Notes: generated by a model not told the origin, from the sequence alone. 64,000 bases of DNA from Saccharothrix syringae (GCF_009498035.1 NZ_CP034550.1:868001-932000), one strand, 5' to 3'; counted from the first letter of the stretch, positions 34,088-42,489 are shown. Made by a program: numbers and translations.

Positions 34088-35281
34088 GTGGCCGAGATCG
34101 TCCTGGACAAGGTGACCAAGCAGTACCCCGACGGCGCCGTGGCCGTGCGGGACGTGGACCTGGAGATCGCCGACGGCGAGTTCGTCATCCTGGTCGGCCC
34201 GTCCGGCTGCGGGAAGTCCACGACCCTGAACATGATCGCGGGCCTGGAGGACATCACGTCCGGCGAGCTGCGCATCGGCGGCGAGCGGGTCAACGAGCGG
34301 GCGCCCAAGGACCGCGACATCGCCATGGTGTTCCAGTCCTACGCGCTGTACCCGCACATGACGGTGAAGGAGAACATGGCCTTCCCGCTGCGGCTGGCCA
34401 AGGTCGACGACGCCACCGTGGACAAGAAGGTCAAGGAGGCGGCGGAGATCCTGGACCTGACCGCCCACCTGGACCGCAAGCCGTCGAACCTGTCCGGCGG
34501 CCAGCGCCAGCGCGTGGCCATGGGCCGGGCGATCGTGCGCAGCCCCAAGGCGTTCCTGATGGACGAGCCGCTGTCCAACCTGGACGCCAAGCTGCGCGTG
34601 CAGATGCGCACCTCGGTGTCGCGGCTCCAGCGGCAGCTGGGCACCACCACGGTGTACGTCACGCACGACCAGACCGAGGCGATGACGCTGGGCGACCGGG
34701 TCGTGGTGATGCGCGGCGGCCTGGTGCAGCAGGTCGGGGCGCCGCAGTTCCTCTACGAGCACCCGGCCAACCTGTTCGTGGCGGGCTTCATCGGCTCGCC
34801 CGCGATGAACTTCGTGCCGGCGGGGCTGGAGAACGGGGTGCTGCGGTCGCCGCTGGGCGACGTGCCGCTCACCGACCGGGTGCGCAGGCTGCTGGAGGGC
34901 GCCGACGCGCCCCGCGAGGTGATCGTGGGCCTGCGCCCCGAGCACTTCGAGGACGCCCGGCTGGTCGAGGACCACGTCCGCTCGTCCGGCGCGGTGTTCA
35001 CCAGCCAGGTCGAGGTGCTGGAGTCGATGGGCTCGGACAAGTTCGCCTACTTCAGCCTCTCGGGGGACCAGGCGGCGTCGGCCGAGCTGGCCGAGCTGGC
35101 CGCCGACGCGGGCACGGCCGAGGTGCCCGGCACCGGCGCGTCCGGCGGCGTGCCCCTGGTGACCCGCCTGTCCGCCGCGTCCACCGCGACGGAGGGTGAG
35201 CAGGCCGAGATCTGGTTCGACGCGGACAAGGTCCAGCTGTTCGACCCGGGGAACGGGCGGAACCTCACCTACACCGGCTGA
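34088..35281 (+). CDS. sugC: Trehalose ABC transporter ATPase SugC (MsmK/UgpC type)
   Basis: A 397-residue ATPase. Walker A GPSGCGKST, Q-loop FQSYALYPHMTVKENM, signature LSGGQRQRVAMGRA, Walker B FLMDEPLSNLDAKLR and H-loop VYVTHDQTEAM are all intact. The C-terminal 150 residues form the TOBE-type regulatory domain with IVGLRPEHFED. SugC energises SugAB; family ATPases of this type are often shared between sugar importers. GTG 34088. A strong hairpin terminates the operon 13 bases after the stop. Confidence 0.94.
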   Translation: MAEIVLDKVTKQYPDGAVAVRDVDLEIADGEFVILVGPSGCGKSTTLNMIAGLEDITSGELRIGGERVNERAPKDRDIAMVFQSYALYPHMTVKENMAFPLRLAKVDDATVDKKVKEAAEILDLTAHLDRKPSNLSGGQRQRVAMGRAIVRSPKAFLMDEPLSNLDAKLRVQMRTSVSRLQRQLGTTTVYVTHDQTEAMTLGDRVVVMRGGLVQQVGAPQFLYEHPANLFVAGFIGSPAMNFVPAGLENGVLRSPLGDVPLTDRVRRLLEGADAPREVIVGLRPEHFEDARLVEDHVRSSGAVFTSQVEVLESMGSDKFAYFSLSGDQAASAELAELAADAGTAEVPGTGASGGVPLVTRLSAASTATEGEQAEIWFDADKVQLFDPGNGRNLTYTG

Positions 35282-35294
35282 AACCGGTCCCGCC

Positions 35295-35328
35295 GACAGG
35301 GCCGCCCCCCGTTCGGGGCGGCCCTGTC
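35295..35328 (+). terminator. Terminator of the lpqY-sugABC operon
   Basis: Perfect 14-bp stem GACAGGGCCGCCCC/GGGGCGGCCCTGTC with loop CCGTTC, starting 13 bases after the sugC stop; followed by GCATTG, with no U-run. Confidence 0.8.
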
Positions 35329-35352
35329 GCATTGCGTCACGGGGAGTTACTG

Positions 35353-35377
35353 ATCGGCCGGGACCATCGGCCGGGAC
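35353..35377. repeat. Tandem 12-base repeat upstream of the SDR gene
   Basis: ATCGGCCGGGAC occurs twice with a period of 13 (35353-35364 and 35366-35377). It sits in the 252-base gap between the sugC terminator and the SDR start and could be a regulator-binding pair; nothing else stands out in the gap except GCAGGGGAG-type purine tracts. Confidence 0.35.
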
Positions 35378-35533
35378 GAACTCCATAGGCCATTCAGCGC
35401 AGCAAACCCGCATCTCGCCGCTTGGTCCGCGCTGTCGCTTCGGCCGGTGCCCAACCCTGGTCGAAGGCGGGGACGACTCCGGCCGGAATAAGTCGGGGCA
35501 GGGGAGTCCGCCGAGCACAGAGAAGAGCGCGAG

Positions 35534-36421
35534 ATGGGGATTCTTGACGGCAAAGCAGTGGTGATCACCGGTGCCGGGCGAGGACTCGGCGAGGCGTACG
35601 CGATGCACGCGGCCCAGGCCGGCGCGTCCGTCGTGGTCAACGACATCGACGCCGACCTGGCCGACCAGGTGGCGGAGCGGATCCGGGAGCACGGTGCGCG
35701 GGCCGTGGCCAGCGGCCACGACGTGGCCGACCCGGACGCGGCCGAGAAGGTCGTGGGGATGTGCCAGGCCGAGTTCGGCCGGGTGGACGGGCTCGTGAAC
35801 AACGCGGGGCTGAATTACGAGACGCTGCCGTGGGAGGACGACCCGGATTCGATCCGGCGCATCGTCGAGGTGAATGTTCTAGGGGTCATATTCACCGGTA
35901 TGGCCGCGATGCGCGCGATGCGGGAGCAGGGCGGCGGCTCCATCGTGAACATCTCCTCCGGCGCGTTCTTCGGGCAGCGCAAACTGGGCACCTACTCCGC
36001 CACCAAGGGCGCGGTCGCCTCGCTCAGCTCGTCGTGGGCGCTCGACCTGGAGGGTGAGGGCATCCGGGTCAACGCCGTGTGCCCGGTCGCGCACACCCGC
36101 ATGGTGTGGAAGTCCGAGCGCTCCCTGCGCGCCATCCCGGCCGACCGCACGCCGGGCAAGGTCGCGCCGCTGGTGCTGTTCCTGCTCAGCGACGCGGCGC
36201 GGGGCATCACCGGGCAGGTCGTCCGCTGCAACGGCCGCCAGCTCCACCTCGTGGGCCACCCGTACTTCAAGCAGCCGATCCTGGAGAGCGACACCTGGGA
36301 CACCACCTCGGTCCAGCGGGCGTTCGAGGGGGTGCTCCAGGCGCACCTGGAGCCGTTCGGCCTGGAGAAGCGCATGCCGCCGCGGCTGCGCGAGCTGGTC
36401 GAGCCCGGCCGCACGGCCTGA
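35534..36421 (+). CDS. Short-chain dehydrogenase/reductase (SDR)
   Basis: A 295-residue Rossmann oxidoreductase. Cofactor motif TGAGRGLGE, NNAG, catalytic Ser in VNISSGAFFG and YSATK (Tyr and Lys) are intact. The acidic residue after strand 2 (VNDIDAD) favours NAD(H). The C-terminal 60 residues extend beyond the classical fold (YFKQPILESDTWDTTS), as in MaoC-associated multifunctional-enzyme-like SDRs. Preferred substrate unknown; by style it belongs among 3-hydroxyacyl/steroid-type enzymes. ATG 35534 has AGAGAAGAGCGCGAG upstream. Confidence 0.9.
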   Translation: MGILDGKAVVITGAGRGLGEAYAMHAAQAGASVVVNDIDADLADQVAERIREHGARAVASGHDVADPDAAEKVVGMCQAEFGRVDGLVNNAGLNYETLPWEDDPDSIRRIVEVNVLGVIFTGMAAMRAMREQGGGSIVNISSGAFFGQRKLGTYSATKGAVASLSSSWALDLEGEGIRVNAVCPVAHTRMVWKSERSLRAIPADRTPGKVAPLVLFLLSDAARGITGQVVRCNGRQLHLVGHPYFKQPILESDTWDTTSVQRAFEGVLQAHLEPFGLEKRMPPRLRELVEPGRTA

Positions 36422-36454
36422 CCCGCCGCCCCACCCGGTTCCGCGATCACCCCG

Positions 36455-37471
36455 ATGGCTGATCGCGGAACCGCCGCGTTCCGCTGTCCCATGGGGGACG
36501 TGGTCGCGCGCAAGCCCCGCATCACGGACTGGCGGCTGGTGGTCCAGTCGCGGCTGGACCGCGTGCGCGCCGACCTCGCCGCGCTGGGCCCGCCCGACCC
36601 GCTGGACCAGGAGGGGCAGCGCTGGCGCGAGGCGGCCGAGCAGCAGGCCGCCGTGGTCGAGGACATGATCACCCGCGGCGAGTCGCGGTGGCGCGTGGTG
36701 GCGTCGTGGTGGTCCGGCTGGCACATCGAGCGCGCCTGGCGGTCCCTGCACGAGGCGGAGATCGCGGTCGTCGCCGCGGGCAGCGGCTTCCTGGGCAGGC
36801 TGCCCGGCCTCAAGGCCCGCGTCGCGGAGAACCTGGACGAGGACGACCCGCGCCGCCGGGCCCTGGAGGAGCTGCGCCCCGGCGAGTTCCCGCTGCCGGT
36901 GGAGCGGGAGATCGTCGTCGACGCGCTGCGGGCCGCGTTCGACGCCTCCGACTTCGCCCACGCCGGGTCGCGGGCGCTGCGCAACAAGCTCATCGCCACG
37001 TCCGTGGTGCTGTTCGCGGTCAACACCCTGCTGGGCGCGGTCGGCTTCGCCGAGCCGGGCATGATCCCGATGTGCGTGGGCTCGGAGAAGCTGCCCACGG
37101 TGTGCCCGTCGGGCCGGGGCCCGACCGGCGCGGACGTGTGGCTGATCCAGGTCCTGGGCGCGTTCGGCGCGGTGCTGTCGGCGGTGGTGCTGCTGCTGAG
37201 GCGGCGGCCGAGCCTGTCGCCCTACGTGATGGTCGGCTACCAGGCCATGATCAAGGTGCTGCTGGGCTCGGCCCTGGCCGTGGTGGGGGTGCTCGCGCTG
37301 GGGGCGGGGGTGACCACCGGGCTGATCGCGGTGGCCTCGCAGGCGGCGCTGCTGGTGTGGGCGGTCCTGCTCGGCTACGGCCAGCAGTTGGCCACCCGCC
37401 TGCTCGACAGCTACACCGACCGCGTGATGGACCAGGCACGCCCGCTGCCGCGCCTGGAGGAGCAGCGCTGA
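36455..37471 (+). CDS. Conserved hypothetical membrane protein
   Basis: 338 residues from ATG 36455; ATG 36491 is an in-frame alternative. The N-terminal 190 residues are soluble and helical, rich in Arg/Glu (VQSRLDRVRADLAALGPPDP, RAWRSLHEAEIAVVAAGSGF). Three or four transmembrane helices follow (IATSVVLFAVNTLLGAVGF, LIQVLGAFGAVLSAVVLLL, plus two near the end). A short exoloop contains two Cys (MCVGSEKLPTVC) that could form a disulfide. I do not recognise the family. It follows the SDR gene with a 33-base gap. Confidence 0.75.
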   Translation: MADRGTAAFRCPMGDVVARKPRITDWRLVVQSRLDRVRADLAALGPPDPLDQEGQRWREAAEQQAAVVEDMITRGESRWRVVASWWSGWHIERAWRSLHEAEIAVVAAGSGFLGRLPGLKARVAENLDEDDPRRRALEELRPGEFPLPVEREIVVDALRAAFDASDFAHAGSRALRNKLIATSVVLFAVNTLLGAVGFAEPGMIPMCVGSEKLPTVCPSGRGPTGADVWLIQVLGAFGAVLSAVVLLLRRRPSLSPYVMVGYQAMIKVLLGSALAVVGVLALGAGVTTGLIAVASQAALLVWAVLLGYGQQLATRLLDSYTDRVMDQARPLPRLEEQR

Positions 37472-37596
37472 CCGGGGTCCGCCGCCCCGGTCCACCGGCC
37501 GCGCCCCGCCGGGGCGGCGTCGTGGTCGCCCGGCGCGAACCCGCACGGCCTGTCGAGCGCGGTCGACGACGACTCCGGCCGACCACCCCCGAGCGG

Positions 37597-37660
37597 CTCG
37601 CGGGACCAGGCACGACGGCGCTGGGCGCCTCGCGGGACCAGGCGCGACGGCGCTGGGTGA
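37597..37660. repeat. Direct repeat upstream of the first DUF2332 gene
   Basis: A 32-base unit beginning CTCGCGGGACCAGGC and ending CGACGGCGCTGGG is present twice in tandem (from 37597 and 37629) with two mismatches; CTCGCGG recurs at 37664. It occupies the 263-base gap between the membrane-protein gene and the DUF2332 gene; no coding function is evident. Confidence 0.6.
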
Positions 37661-37734
37661 CACCTCGCGGTGAAAGGGTGAAAAGCCGAGCGCTCCCCCT
37701 GCCGCACAAGGGGAACCGGGCTAGCGTCACAGGG

Positions 37735-38820
37735 GTGCTCGCCGAGCTGTTCCTCGACGCGGCCCGCTCCTGCCAGGGCCACAGCCCGCTCACGCACGCC
37801 CTGCTCGTGGCGGCGGCCGGGGACCTGGCGCGCGGCGGCGTCACCGCGCGGGTGATGGCGGGCGCCGAGTGCGACCGCCAGGGCACCGTGCCCGGCCTGC
37901 GGTTCGCGGGCGCCCTGCACCGGCTCGTGCTGGAGGGCCGGGCACCGGCGCTGGCCGCGCACTACCCGACCGCGGGCGGCGAACCGGACCTGCGCACCCT
38001 CTGGGACGACGTGCTGCCCGTGCTGCACGAGCACGCCGACGAGCTGCGCGCCGCGATCGCCTCGACGGTCGTGCAGACCAACGAGCCGGGCCGCAGCGCG
38101 CCGCTGTTCGGCGGCCTGCAGACCGCGACGCACCTGGCCGCGGTCGCCGCGGGCAGGCGCACCCGCTTCCCGGTCCGGCTGCTGGAGGTCGGCGCGTCGG
38201 GCGGGCTGAACCTGCGGCCGCACCGCATCGCCTACCTCGTCGACGGGGTGAAGCTGGGCGACCCGGGCAGCGCGTTCGCCCTCGACCCGCGCTGGACCGG
38301 ACGCCCGCCGGCCGACCTGGACCACAACCTGCGCCTGGTGCGGCGCGCGGGCTGCGACCTCGACCCGGTGGACGTCACCACCGAGGACGGCAGGCTGCAC
38401 CTCCAGTCGTTCGTGTGGGCCGACCAGGTGCACCGCTTCGAGCGCCTGCGGGCCGCGCTGGACCTGGCCCAGCTCGACCCGGTGCCGGTGCGGCGGGCGG
38501 CCGGGCCGGAGTGGCTGGCCGAGCAGCTGGCCCGCCCCGAGCGGGACGTGCTGACCGTCGTGTGGCACTCGGTGGTGTGGCAGTACACCTCACCGGCCGA
38601 CCGCGCGATGGGCCGGGCGGTGCTGGCCGACGCGGCCGGCCGGGCCACGCCGATGGCGCCGCTGGCGCTGCTGGTCTACGAGCCCAGGCGCACGCACGGC
38701 GCCGACCCGTACCAGTTCCAGCTGCTGCTCAAGCTGTGGCCCGCGGGCGTGTCGCTGCGCCTGGGTTCCGGTGCCGGGCACGGCATCCCGTTCACCTGGG
38801 ACCCGCGGCCCTGGACCTGA
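37735..38820 (+). CDS. DUF2332 family protein (first paralogue)
   Basis: A 361-residue protein. The N-terminal domain is helical (SPLTHALLVAAAGDLARGGV), then a Rossmann/methyltransferase-like core with RLLEVGASGGLNLRPHRIAY and WADQVHRFERLRAALDLA, and the late block LTVVWHSVVWQYTSPADRA. DUF2332 looks like a methyltransferase derivative of unknown substrate. GTG 37735 begins the recognisable family start. A second DUF2332 gene of identical length (361 codons) lies at 40926, separated by corA and maoC, suggesting an old duplication. Confidence 0.87.
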   Translation: MLAELFLDAARSCQGHSPLTHALLVAAAGDLARGGVTARVMAGAECDRQGTVPGLRFAGALHRLVLEGRAPALAAHYPTAGGEPDLRTLWDDVLPVLHEHADELRAAIASTVVQTNEPGRSAPLFGGLQTATHLAAVAAGRRTRFPVRLLEVGASGGLNLRPHRIAYLVDGVKLGDPGSAFALDPRWTGRPPADLDHNLRLVRRAGCDLDPVDVTTEDGRLHLQSFVWADQVHRFERLRAALDLAQLDPVPVRRAAGPEWLAEQLARPERDVLTVVWHSVVWQYTSPADRAMGRAVLADAAGRATPMAPLALLVYEPRRTHGADPYQFQLLLKLWPAGVSLRLGSGAGHGIPFTWDPRPWT

Positions 38821-38838
38821 GCGGTCCGATGTGGACGG

Positions 38839-38934
38839 TCAGGCGCCGGTGGCGATGAGCAGCGTCACGGTGGCGAGCCAGCCCAGCAGGAGGGTGAGCG
38901 CCCAGAAGCGGAGGTTGGTGAGCATCCTGGTCAT
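38839..38934 (-). CDS. 31-residue single-pass membrane protein downstream of corA
   Basis: ATG 38934 encodes a basic start (MTRMLTNLRF) followed by one hydrophobic helix (WALTLLLGWLATVTLLIATG) and ends at TGA 38839. All third positions are G or C. It lies 36 bases past the corA stop on the same strand and so may be co-transcribed. Small hydrophobic regulators of transporters have this form; a CorA-associated function is inference. No strong ribosome-binding site is visible. Confidence 0.5.
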   Translation of the reverse strand: MTRMLTNLRFWALTLLLGWLATVTLLIATGA

Positions 38935-38970
38935 GTCCGAGGTTCCCGTCGCAGGAGAAGGGGAGGGGGT

Positions 38971-40047
38971 CTACAGCCACTCGTTGCGACGGAATATTCG
39001 GTACAGCGTCAGGCACACCACGAGGATCACCGAGATCACCATGGGGTAGCCGTACTTCCAGTGCAGCTCCGGCATGTGGTCGAAGTTCATGCCGTACACG
39101 CCGACCACCATGGTCGGCACGGAGATGATCGCCACCCACGAGGCGAGCTTGCGCATGTCCATGTTCTGCTGGAGCGTGATCTTCGCCAGCACGGCGTTGA
39201 CCAGCGTGGTGAGCAGCTCGTCGAAGTTCGACACGCGCTCGGAGACCTGCGTGAGGTGGTCGTCGACGTCGCGGAAGTAGGAGCGCACCTGCTCCGGGAT
39301 CATCGGCGTGTAGCCCTCGGCCAGCCTGCGCAGCGGCACGGCCAGCGGCATCACCGCGCGGCGCAGCTCCAGCACCTCGCGCTTCATCAGGTAGATCTGG
39401 TCGGCGCTGACCCGGCTGCGCGGCTGGAAGACCAGCGCCTCCATCTGGTCGATGTCCTGCTCGATGTGGTCGGTCACGTCGAGGTAGGTGTCCACCACGT
39501 GGTCGGCGATCGAGTACAGCACCGCGGCCGGGCCGACCTTCATCCGCTCCGGCTCGGCCTCCAGCTCGTGGCGCACCGCGGCCAGCCCGGAGTGGTTGCC
39601 GTGCCGGACCGTCACCACGAAGTCCCGGCCCAGGAACACCATGATCTCGCCGCTCTCGACGATCTCGTTGGCCGTGTCGGGGGAGGAGTTCTGGATGTAG
39701 CGGACCGTCTTGAGCACCATGAACAGCGTGTCGTCGTAGCGCTCCAGCTTCGGCCGCTGGTGGGCGTGCACGGCGTCCTCCACGGCCAGCTCGTGCAGGC
39801 CGAAGGTCTCCGCGACGCCCTCGATCTGCTCGGCGTCCGGCTCGTGCAGGCCGATCCAGACGAACCCCTCGCCGCGCCCGCGCACCTCCTCGACCGCGGC
39901 CGAGTGCGACCAGCGGCCGGGCAGGCGCGCACCGTCGACGTACACGCCGCAGTCGACGACGTAGGCCGACAGGGGCACGGGGACGGGCACGGCGGGACGG
40001 TCGGGCGAGCGGCCTCTCAGGCCGCCGAGCGAGGGCAGGCTGGGCAC
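38971..40047 (-). CDS. corA: CorA family magnesium/cobalt transporter
   Basis: About 358 residues from GTG 40047, chosen because CCGGAGGTGCCCC precedes it; ATG 40077 gives a longer form. A soluble N-terminal alpha/beta domain (AVEDAVHAHQRPKLERYDDT) is followed by long helices and two C-terminal transmembrane segments, with the selectivity motif YGMNF at the end of the first. C-terminus ends in a positive cluster (RIFRRNEWL). The homopentamer conducts Mg2+ into the cytoplasm. A translated-looking leader ORF at 40120-40188 precedes it on the same strand. By recall this corresponds to Rv1239c, downstream of sugC. Confidence 0.94.
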   Translation of the reverse strand: MPSLPSLGGLRGRSPDRPAVPVPVPLSAYVVDCGVYVDGARLPGRWSHSAAVEEVRGRGEGFVWIGLHEPDAEQIEGVAETFGLHELAVEDAVHAHQRPKLERYDDTLFMVLKTVRYIQNSSPDTANEIVESGEIMVFLGRDFVVTVRHGNHSGLAAVRHELEAEPERMKVGPAAVLYSIADHVVDTYLDVTDHIEQDIDQMEALVFQPRSRVSADQIYLMKREVLELRRAVMPLAVPLRRLAEGYTPMIPEQVRSYFRDVDDHLTQVSERVSNFDELLTTLVNAVLAKITLQQNMDMRKLASWVAIISVPTMVVGVYGMNFDHMPELHWKYGYPMVISVILVVCLTLYRIFRRNEWL

Positions 40048-40119
40048 GGGGCACCTCCGGGGAGCGGGCGTCGACATCGAGCGAACGACGACGGCACGTC
40101 CCCGACCGGTGCGGCCGGC

Positions 40120-40188
40120 CTAGCCGGCGGGAGCGGGCTCCACGGTGAGGACGCGCGAGGTACTCGCAGGGTGGGGGTCATTACCCAT
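40120..40188 (-). CDS. Candidate 22-residue leader peptide upstream of corA
   Basis: ATG 40188 is preceded by AGGAGGTGAGG, one of the strongest Shine-Dalgarno sequences in the window. The frame reads MGNDPHPASTSRV and ends TVEPAPAG with TAG at 40120, 73 bases before the corA start. The peptide is Pro/Asp/Glu-containing, as in Mg2+-responsive leaders such as MgtL where Pro or acidic codons make ribosomes sensitive to low Mg2+. The stop codon sits in the loop of a GCCGGC-CTA-GCCGGC hairpin (40114-40128), a possible attenuator. Regulation of corA by its translation is inference. Confidence 0.5.
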   Translation of the reverse strand: MGNDPHPASTSRVLTVEPAPAG

Positions 40189-40346
40189 CGGTAGTCCTCA
40201 CCTCCTCGGGTCGGTCGGCCGTGGCGGTGGAGTCGCTCACAGACCGGTTGCCGAGGGTACTCCTCCGGTGCTCACACTGTCGTCCCGGTCGGCGTGGTCC
40301 TCGATCACACGGGCCGCACACACCACGACAGCCAACGGAGGCGGTA

Positions 40347-40853
40347 GTGCAGTTCGGGCGTTACTACGAGGAGTTCGAGGTCGGCGCGGTCTACAAGCAC
40401 TGGCCCGGCAAGACGGTCACCGAGTACGACGACCACCTGTTCTGCCTGCTGACCATGAACCACCACCCGCTGCACATGGACGCGCACTACGCGGCGGAGA
40501 CCACCGACTTCGGCAAGAACGTGGTGGTGGGCAACTACGTCTACTCGCTGCTGCTGGGCATGTCCGTGCCCGACGTCTCGGGCAAGGCCATCGCCAACCT
40601 GGAGGTCGAGTCGCTCAGGCACGTCAAGCCGACCTTCCACGGCGACACCATCTACGGTGAGACCGAGGTGCTGGACAAGACCCCGTCGAAGTCGAAGGAC
40701 GACCGGGGCGTGGTCTACGTCGAGACGCGCGGGTACAAACAGGATGGAACGGTCGTCTGCGTCTTCCGCCGCAAGGTGATGGTGCCCAAGCGGTCCTACG
40801 GCGAGGCGCGCGGCGGCGAGCAGCCGGGCAGGCCCGAGCCCGCCGCGGGCTGA
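40347..40853 (+). CDS. MaoC family dehydratase, mesaconyl-CoA hydratase type
   Basis: A 168-residue hot-dog-fold hydratase. VQFGRYYEEFEVGAVYKHWP, TMNHHPLHMDAHYAAETTDF (catalytic Asp/His hydratase motif), NYVYSLLLGMSVPDVSG and VETRGYKQDGTVVCVFRRKV match by recall the MaoC protein of Streptomyces ethylmalonyl-CoA clusters, which hydrates mesaconyl-CoA to beta-methylmalyl-CoA. GGAGG is correctly spaced before GTG 40347. Its product would be the substrate of the lyase at 25377. Divergent from corA; the 158-base gap to the leader peptide holds promoters for both directions. Confidence 0.9.
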   Translation: MQFGRYYEEFEVGAVYKHWPGKTVTEYDDHLFCLLTMNHHPLHMDAHYAAETTDFGKNVVVGNYVYSLLLGMSVPDVSGKAIANLEVESLRHVKPTFHGDTIYGETEVLDKTPSKSKDDRGVVYVETRGYKQDGTVVCVFRRKVMVPKRSYGEARGGEQPGRPEPAAG

Positions 40854-40925
40854 GGACCGGCGGGCCGGGGACCGGTGGTCGGGCGGGCAGGGCGGCCGGA
40901 CGGGCAGTGCGACGTTAGGAGCGAC

Positions 40926-42011
40926 GTGACCTCGTTGGACCTCGTGCGGCAGCGCCTGGCTTCGTTCGCGCAACGGGAGGCGCACGGCGTCTCCCCGCTC
41001 TACGAGCACCTCGCCTCGCGCGCCGCCGGGGACGACGAGGTCGCCGGCCTGCTGACCGCCGCGCCGGAGCGGTTCGCGCACCCGACCCTGCTGCTGGCGG
41101 CGGCGCACCGGCTGGTGCAGGCCGAGCCGTTCCACCGGCTGTCCGACTACTACCCCTCGCTGGGCGGCTCGTGCGGCCCGGACGAGCGCACCTGGCCGCT
41201 GTTCCGCGAGTTCGTGCTGGAGCGCGCGGACAAGGTGCGGGACCTGGTCTCGCGGCGCACCACGCAGACCAACGAGGTGCGCCGCGCGGCCCTGCTCTAC
41301 CCGGCCCTGGCGCAGGTCAAGGGCCCGGTGGGGCTGCTGGAGGTCGGCTGCTCGGCCGGCCTGCTGCTCAACCTCGACCGGTACGGCTACCGCTACCAGA
41401 CCCAGCAGGCCGGCCAGCTGGCGGCGGGGCCGGCGAAGGCGTCCGTCGGGCTGCACTGCGCGCTGGAGCTCGCGCCCGGCGCGGAGCTGCCGAAGATCCC
41501 CAAGTCGGTCAGGGTGGAGGCGCGCGTCGGCCTGGACCGGGCGCCCGCCGACCTGACCGACGAGGACACGTACGCGTGGTTGGAGGCGTGCGTGTGGGCC
41601 GACCAGCCGGAGCGGCTGCGGCTGTTCGGCGCCGCCGCGGCCGCGCAGCGCAAGTCGCCGCCGGAGTTCGTCACCGGCGACGCCGTGGCCGACCTCGGCC
41701 GGGCCGCCGCGCGGGTTCCCGAACCCCTGCCGCTGGTGGTGATCACCAGCAGCACCCTGGCGTACCTGTCGGGCGAGGAGTTCACCCGGGCGCTGGCGGG
41801 GCTAGGCCGGCCGGTGTGGTGGGTGAGCCACGAGGGCTACGCCGAGGGCCTCGCCCACGTCCTGCCGGGGCGGGACGACCTGCTGCCGGGCCCGGACGAG
41901 CCCGCGTTCGGCGTACTGGGGCTCGCCCACTTCGCCGACGGCGCGTTGCGCCGGGCGCGGGCGCTGGCGCGCACCGCCCTGCACGGCCAGCGGCTGGTGT
42001 GGCTCCCCTGA
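40926..42011 (+). CDS. DUF2332 family protein (second paralogue)
   Basis: A 361-residue protein with the same plan as the one at 37735: helical N-terminal domain (VSPLYEHLASRAAGDDEVAG), Rossmann-like core PVGLLEVGCSAGLLLNLDRY with WADQPERLRLFGAAAA, and the late LPLVVITSSTLAYLSGEEF block. RRTTQTNEVRRAALLYPALA corresponds to STVVQTNEPGRSAPLFGGLQ in the paralogue. Function unknown. GTG 40926 is chosen by family start. It follows the MaoC gene by 72 bases on the same strand. Confidence 0.87.
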   Translation: MTSLDLVRQRLASFAQREAHGVSPLYEHLASRAAGDDEVAGLLTAAPERFAHPTLLLAAAHRLVQAEPFHRLSDYYPSLGGSCGPDERTWPLFREFVLERADKVRDLVSRRTTQTNEVRRAALLYPALAQVKGPVGLLEVGCSAGLLLNLDRYGYRYQTQQAGQLAAGPAKASVGLHCALELAPGAELPKIPKSVRVEARVGLDRAPADLTDEDTYAWLEACVWADQPERLRLFGAAAAAQRKSPPEFVTGDAVADLGRAAARVPEPLPLVVITSSTLAYLSGEEFTRALAGLGRPVWWVSHEGYAEGLAHVLPGRDDLLPGPDEPAFGVLGLAHFADGALRRARALARTALHGQRLVWLP

Positions 42012-42025
42012 TCGGGCGAAGTCGA

Positions 42026-42439
42026 TCACCCGCGCGGCAGCTGCCCCCACTCCTCCAGGGTCTCGCGCAGCATCCCGGTGAGTGGGAGTGTGGCCAAGAT
42101 CGCAGCGTCGGCCCAGCGGGCGTCGGAGGCGTCGTCGCCGGCCCGGAGCGTCCCCGATCGCACCTGGCAGGCGTAGTCGTGGATCTCGTAGAGGCCGCTC
42201 GGCGCGGGCCGCGTGACCGTGCCGACCAGGGCGCCGACGGTTACGGAGAGTCCCGTCTCCTCGCGAAGTTCCCGCATAAGTGCGGTCTCGTCGGATTCAC
42301 CTGGTTCGACCCGTCCGCCGGGGAGTGACCATAGTCCCTCACCTGGGGGATTGCGGCGACGCACAAGCAGCAGTCGCCCGTTCGTGTCATGCACGATGCC
42401 CCCGACACAGCGGATCAGGGGCGCACTTTTGGCCGTCAC
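42026..42439 (-). CDS. NUDIX hydrolase
   Basis: A 137-residue pyrophosphohydrolase. The Nudix box GX5EX7REUXEEXGU is complete (GGRVEPGESDETALMREL-REETGL), preceded by LLVRRRNPPGEGLWSLPG. A MutT-like or nucleotide-sugar role is possible but the substrate cannot be told. Convergent with the DUF2332 gene (14-base gap). Its start faces the direct-repeat region at 42490. Confidence 0.9.
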   Translation of the reverse strand: MTAKSAPLIRCVGGIVHDTNGRLLLVRRRNPPGEGLWSLPGGRVEPGESDETALMRELREETGLSVTVGALVGTVTRPAPSGLYEIHDYACQVRSGTLRAGDDASDARWADAAILATLPLTGMLRETLEEWGQLPRG

Positions 42440-42489
42440 GGTGACTAAGCGTAGTTACGCTGGCTTGGCGGTGCAGCAGGCTGACCCAA

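Noticed and set aside
40048..40346. Mg2+ riboswitch (M-box) before corA
   Set aside because: No recognisable M-box core was found by eye; the leader peptide explains the conserved-looking ribosome-binding site better.
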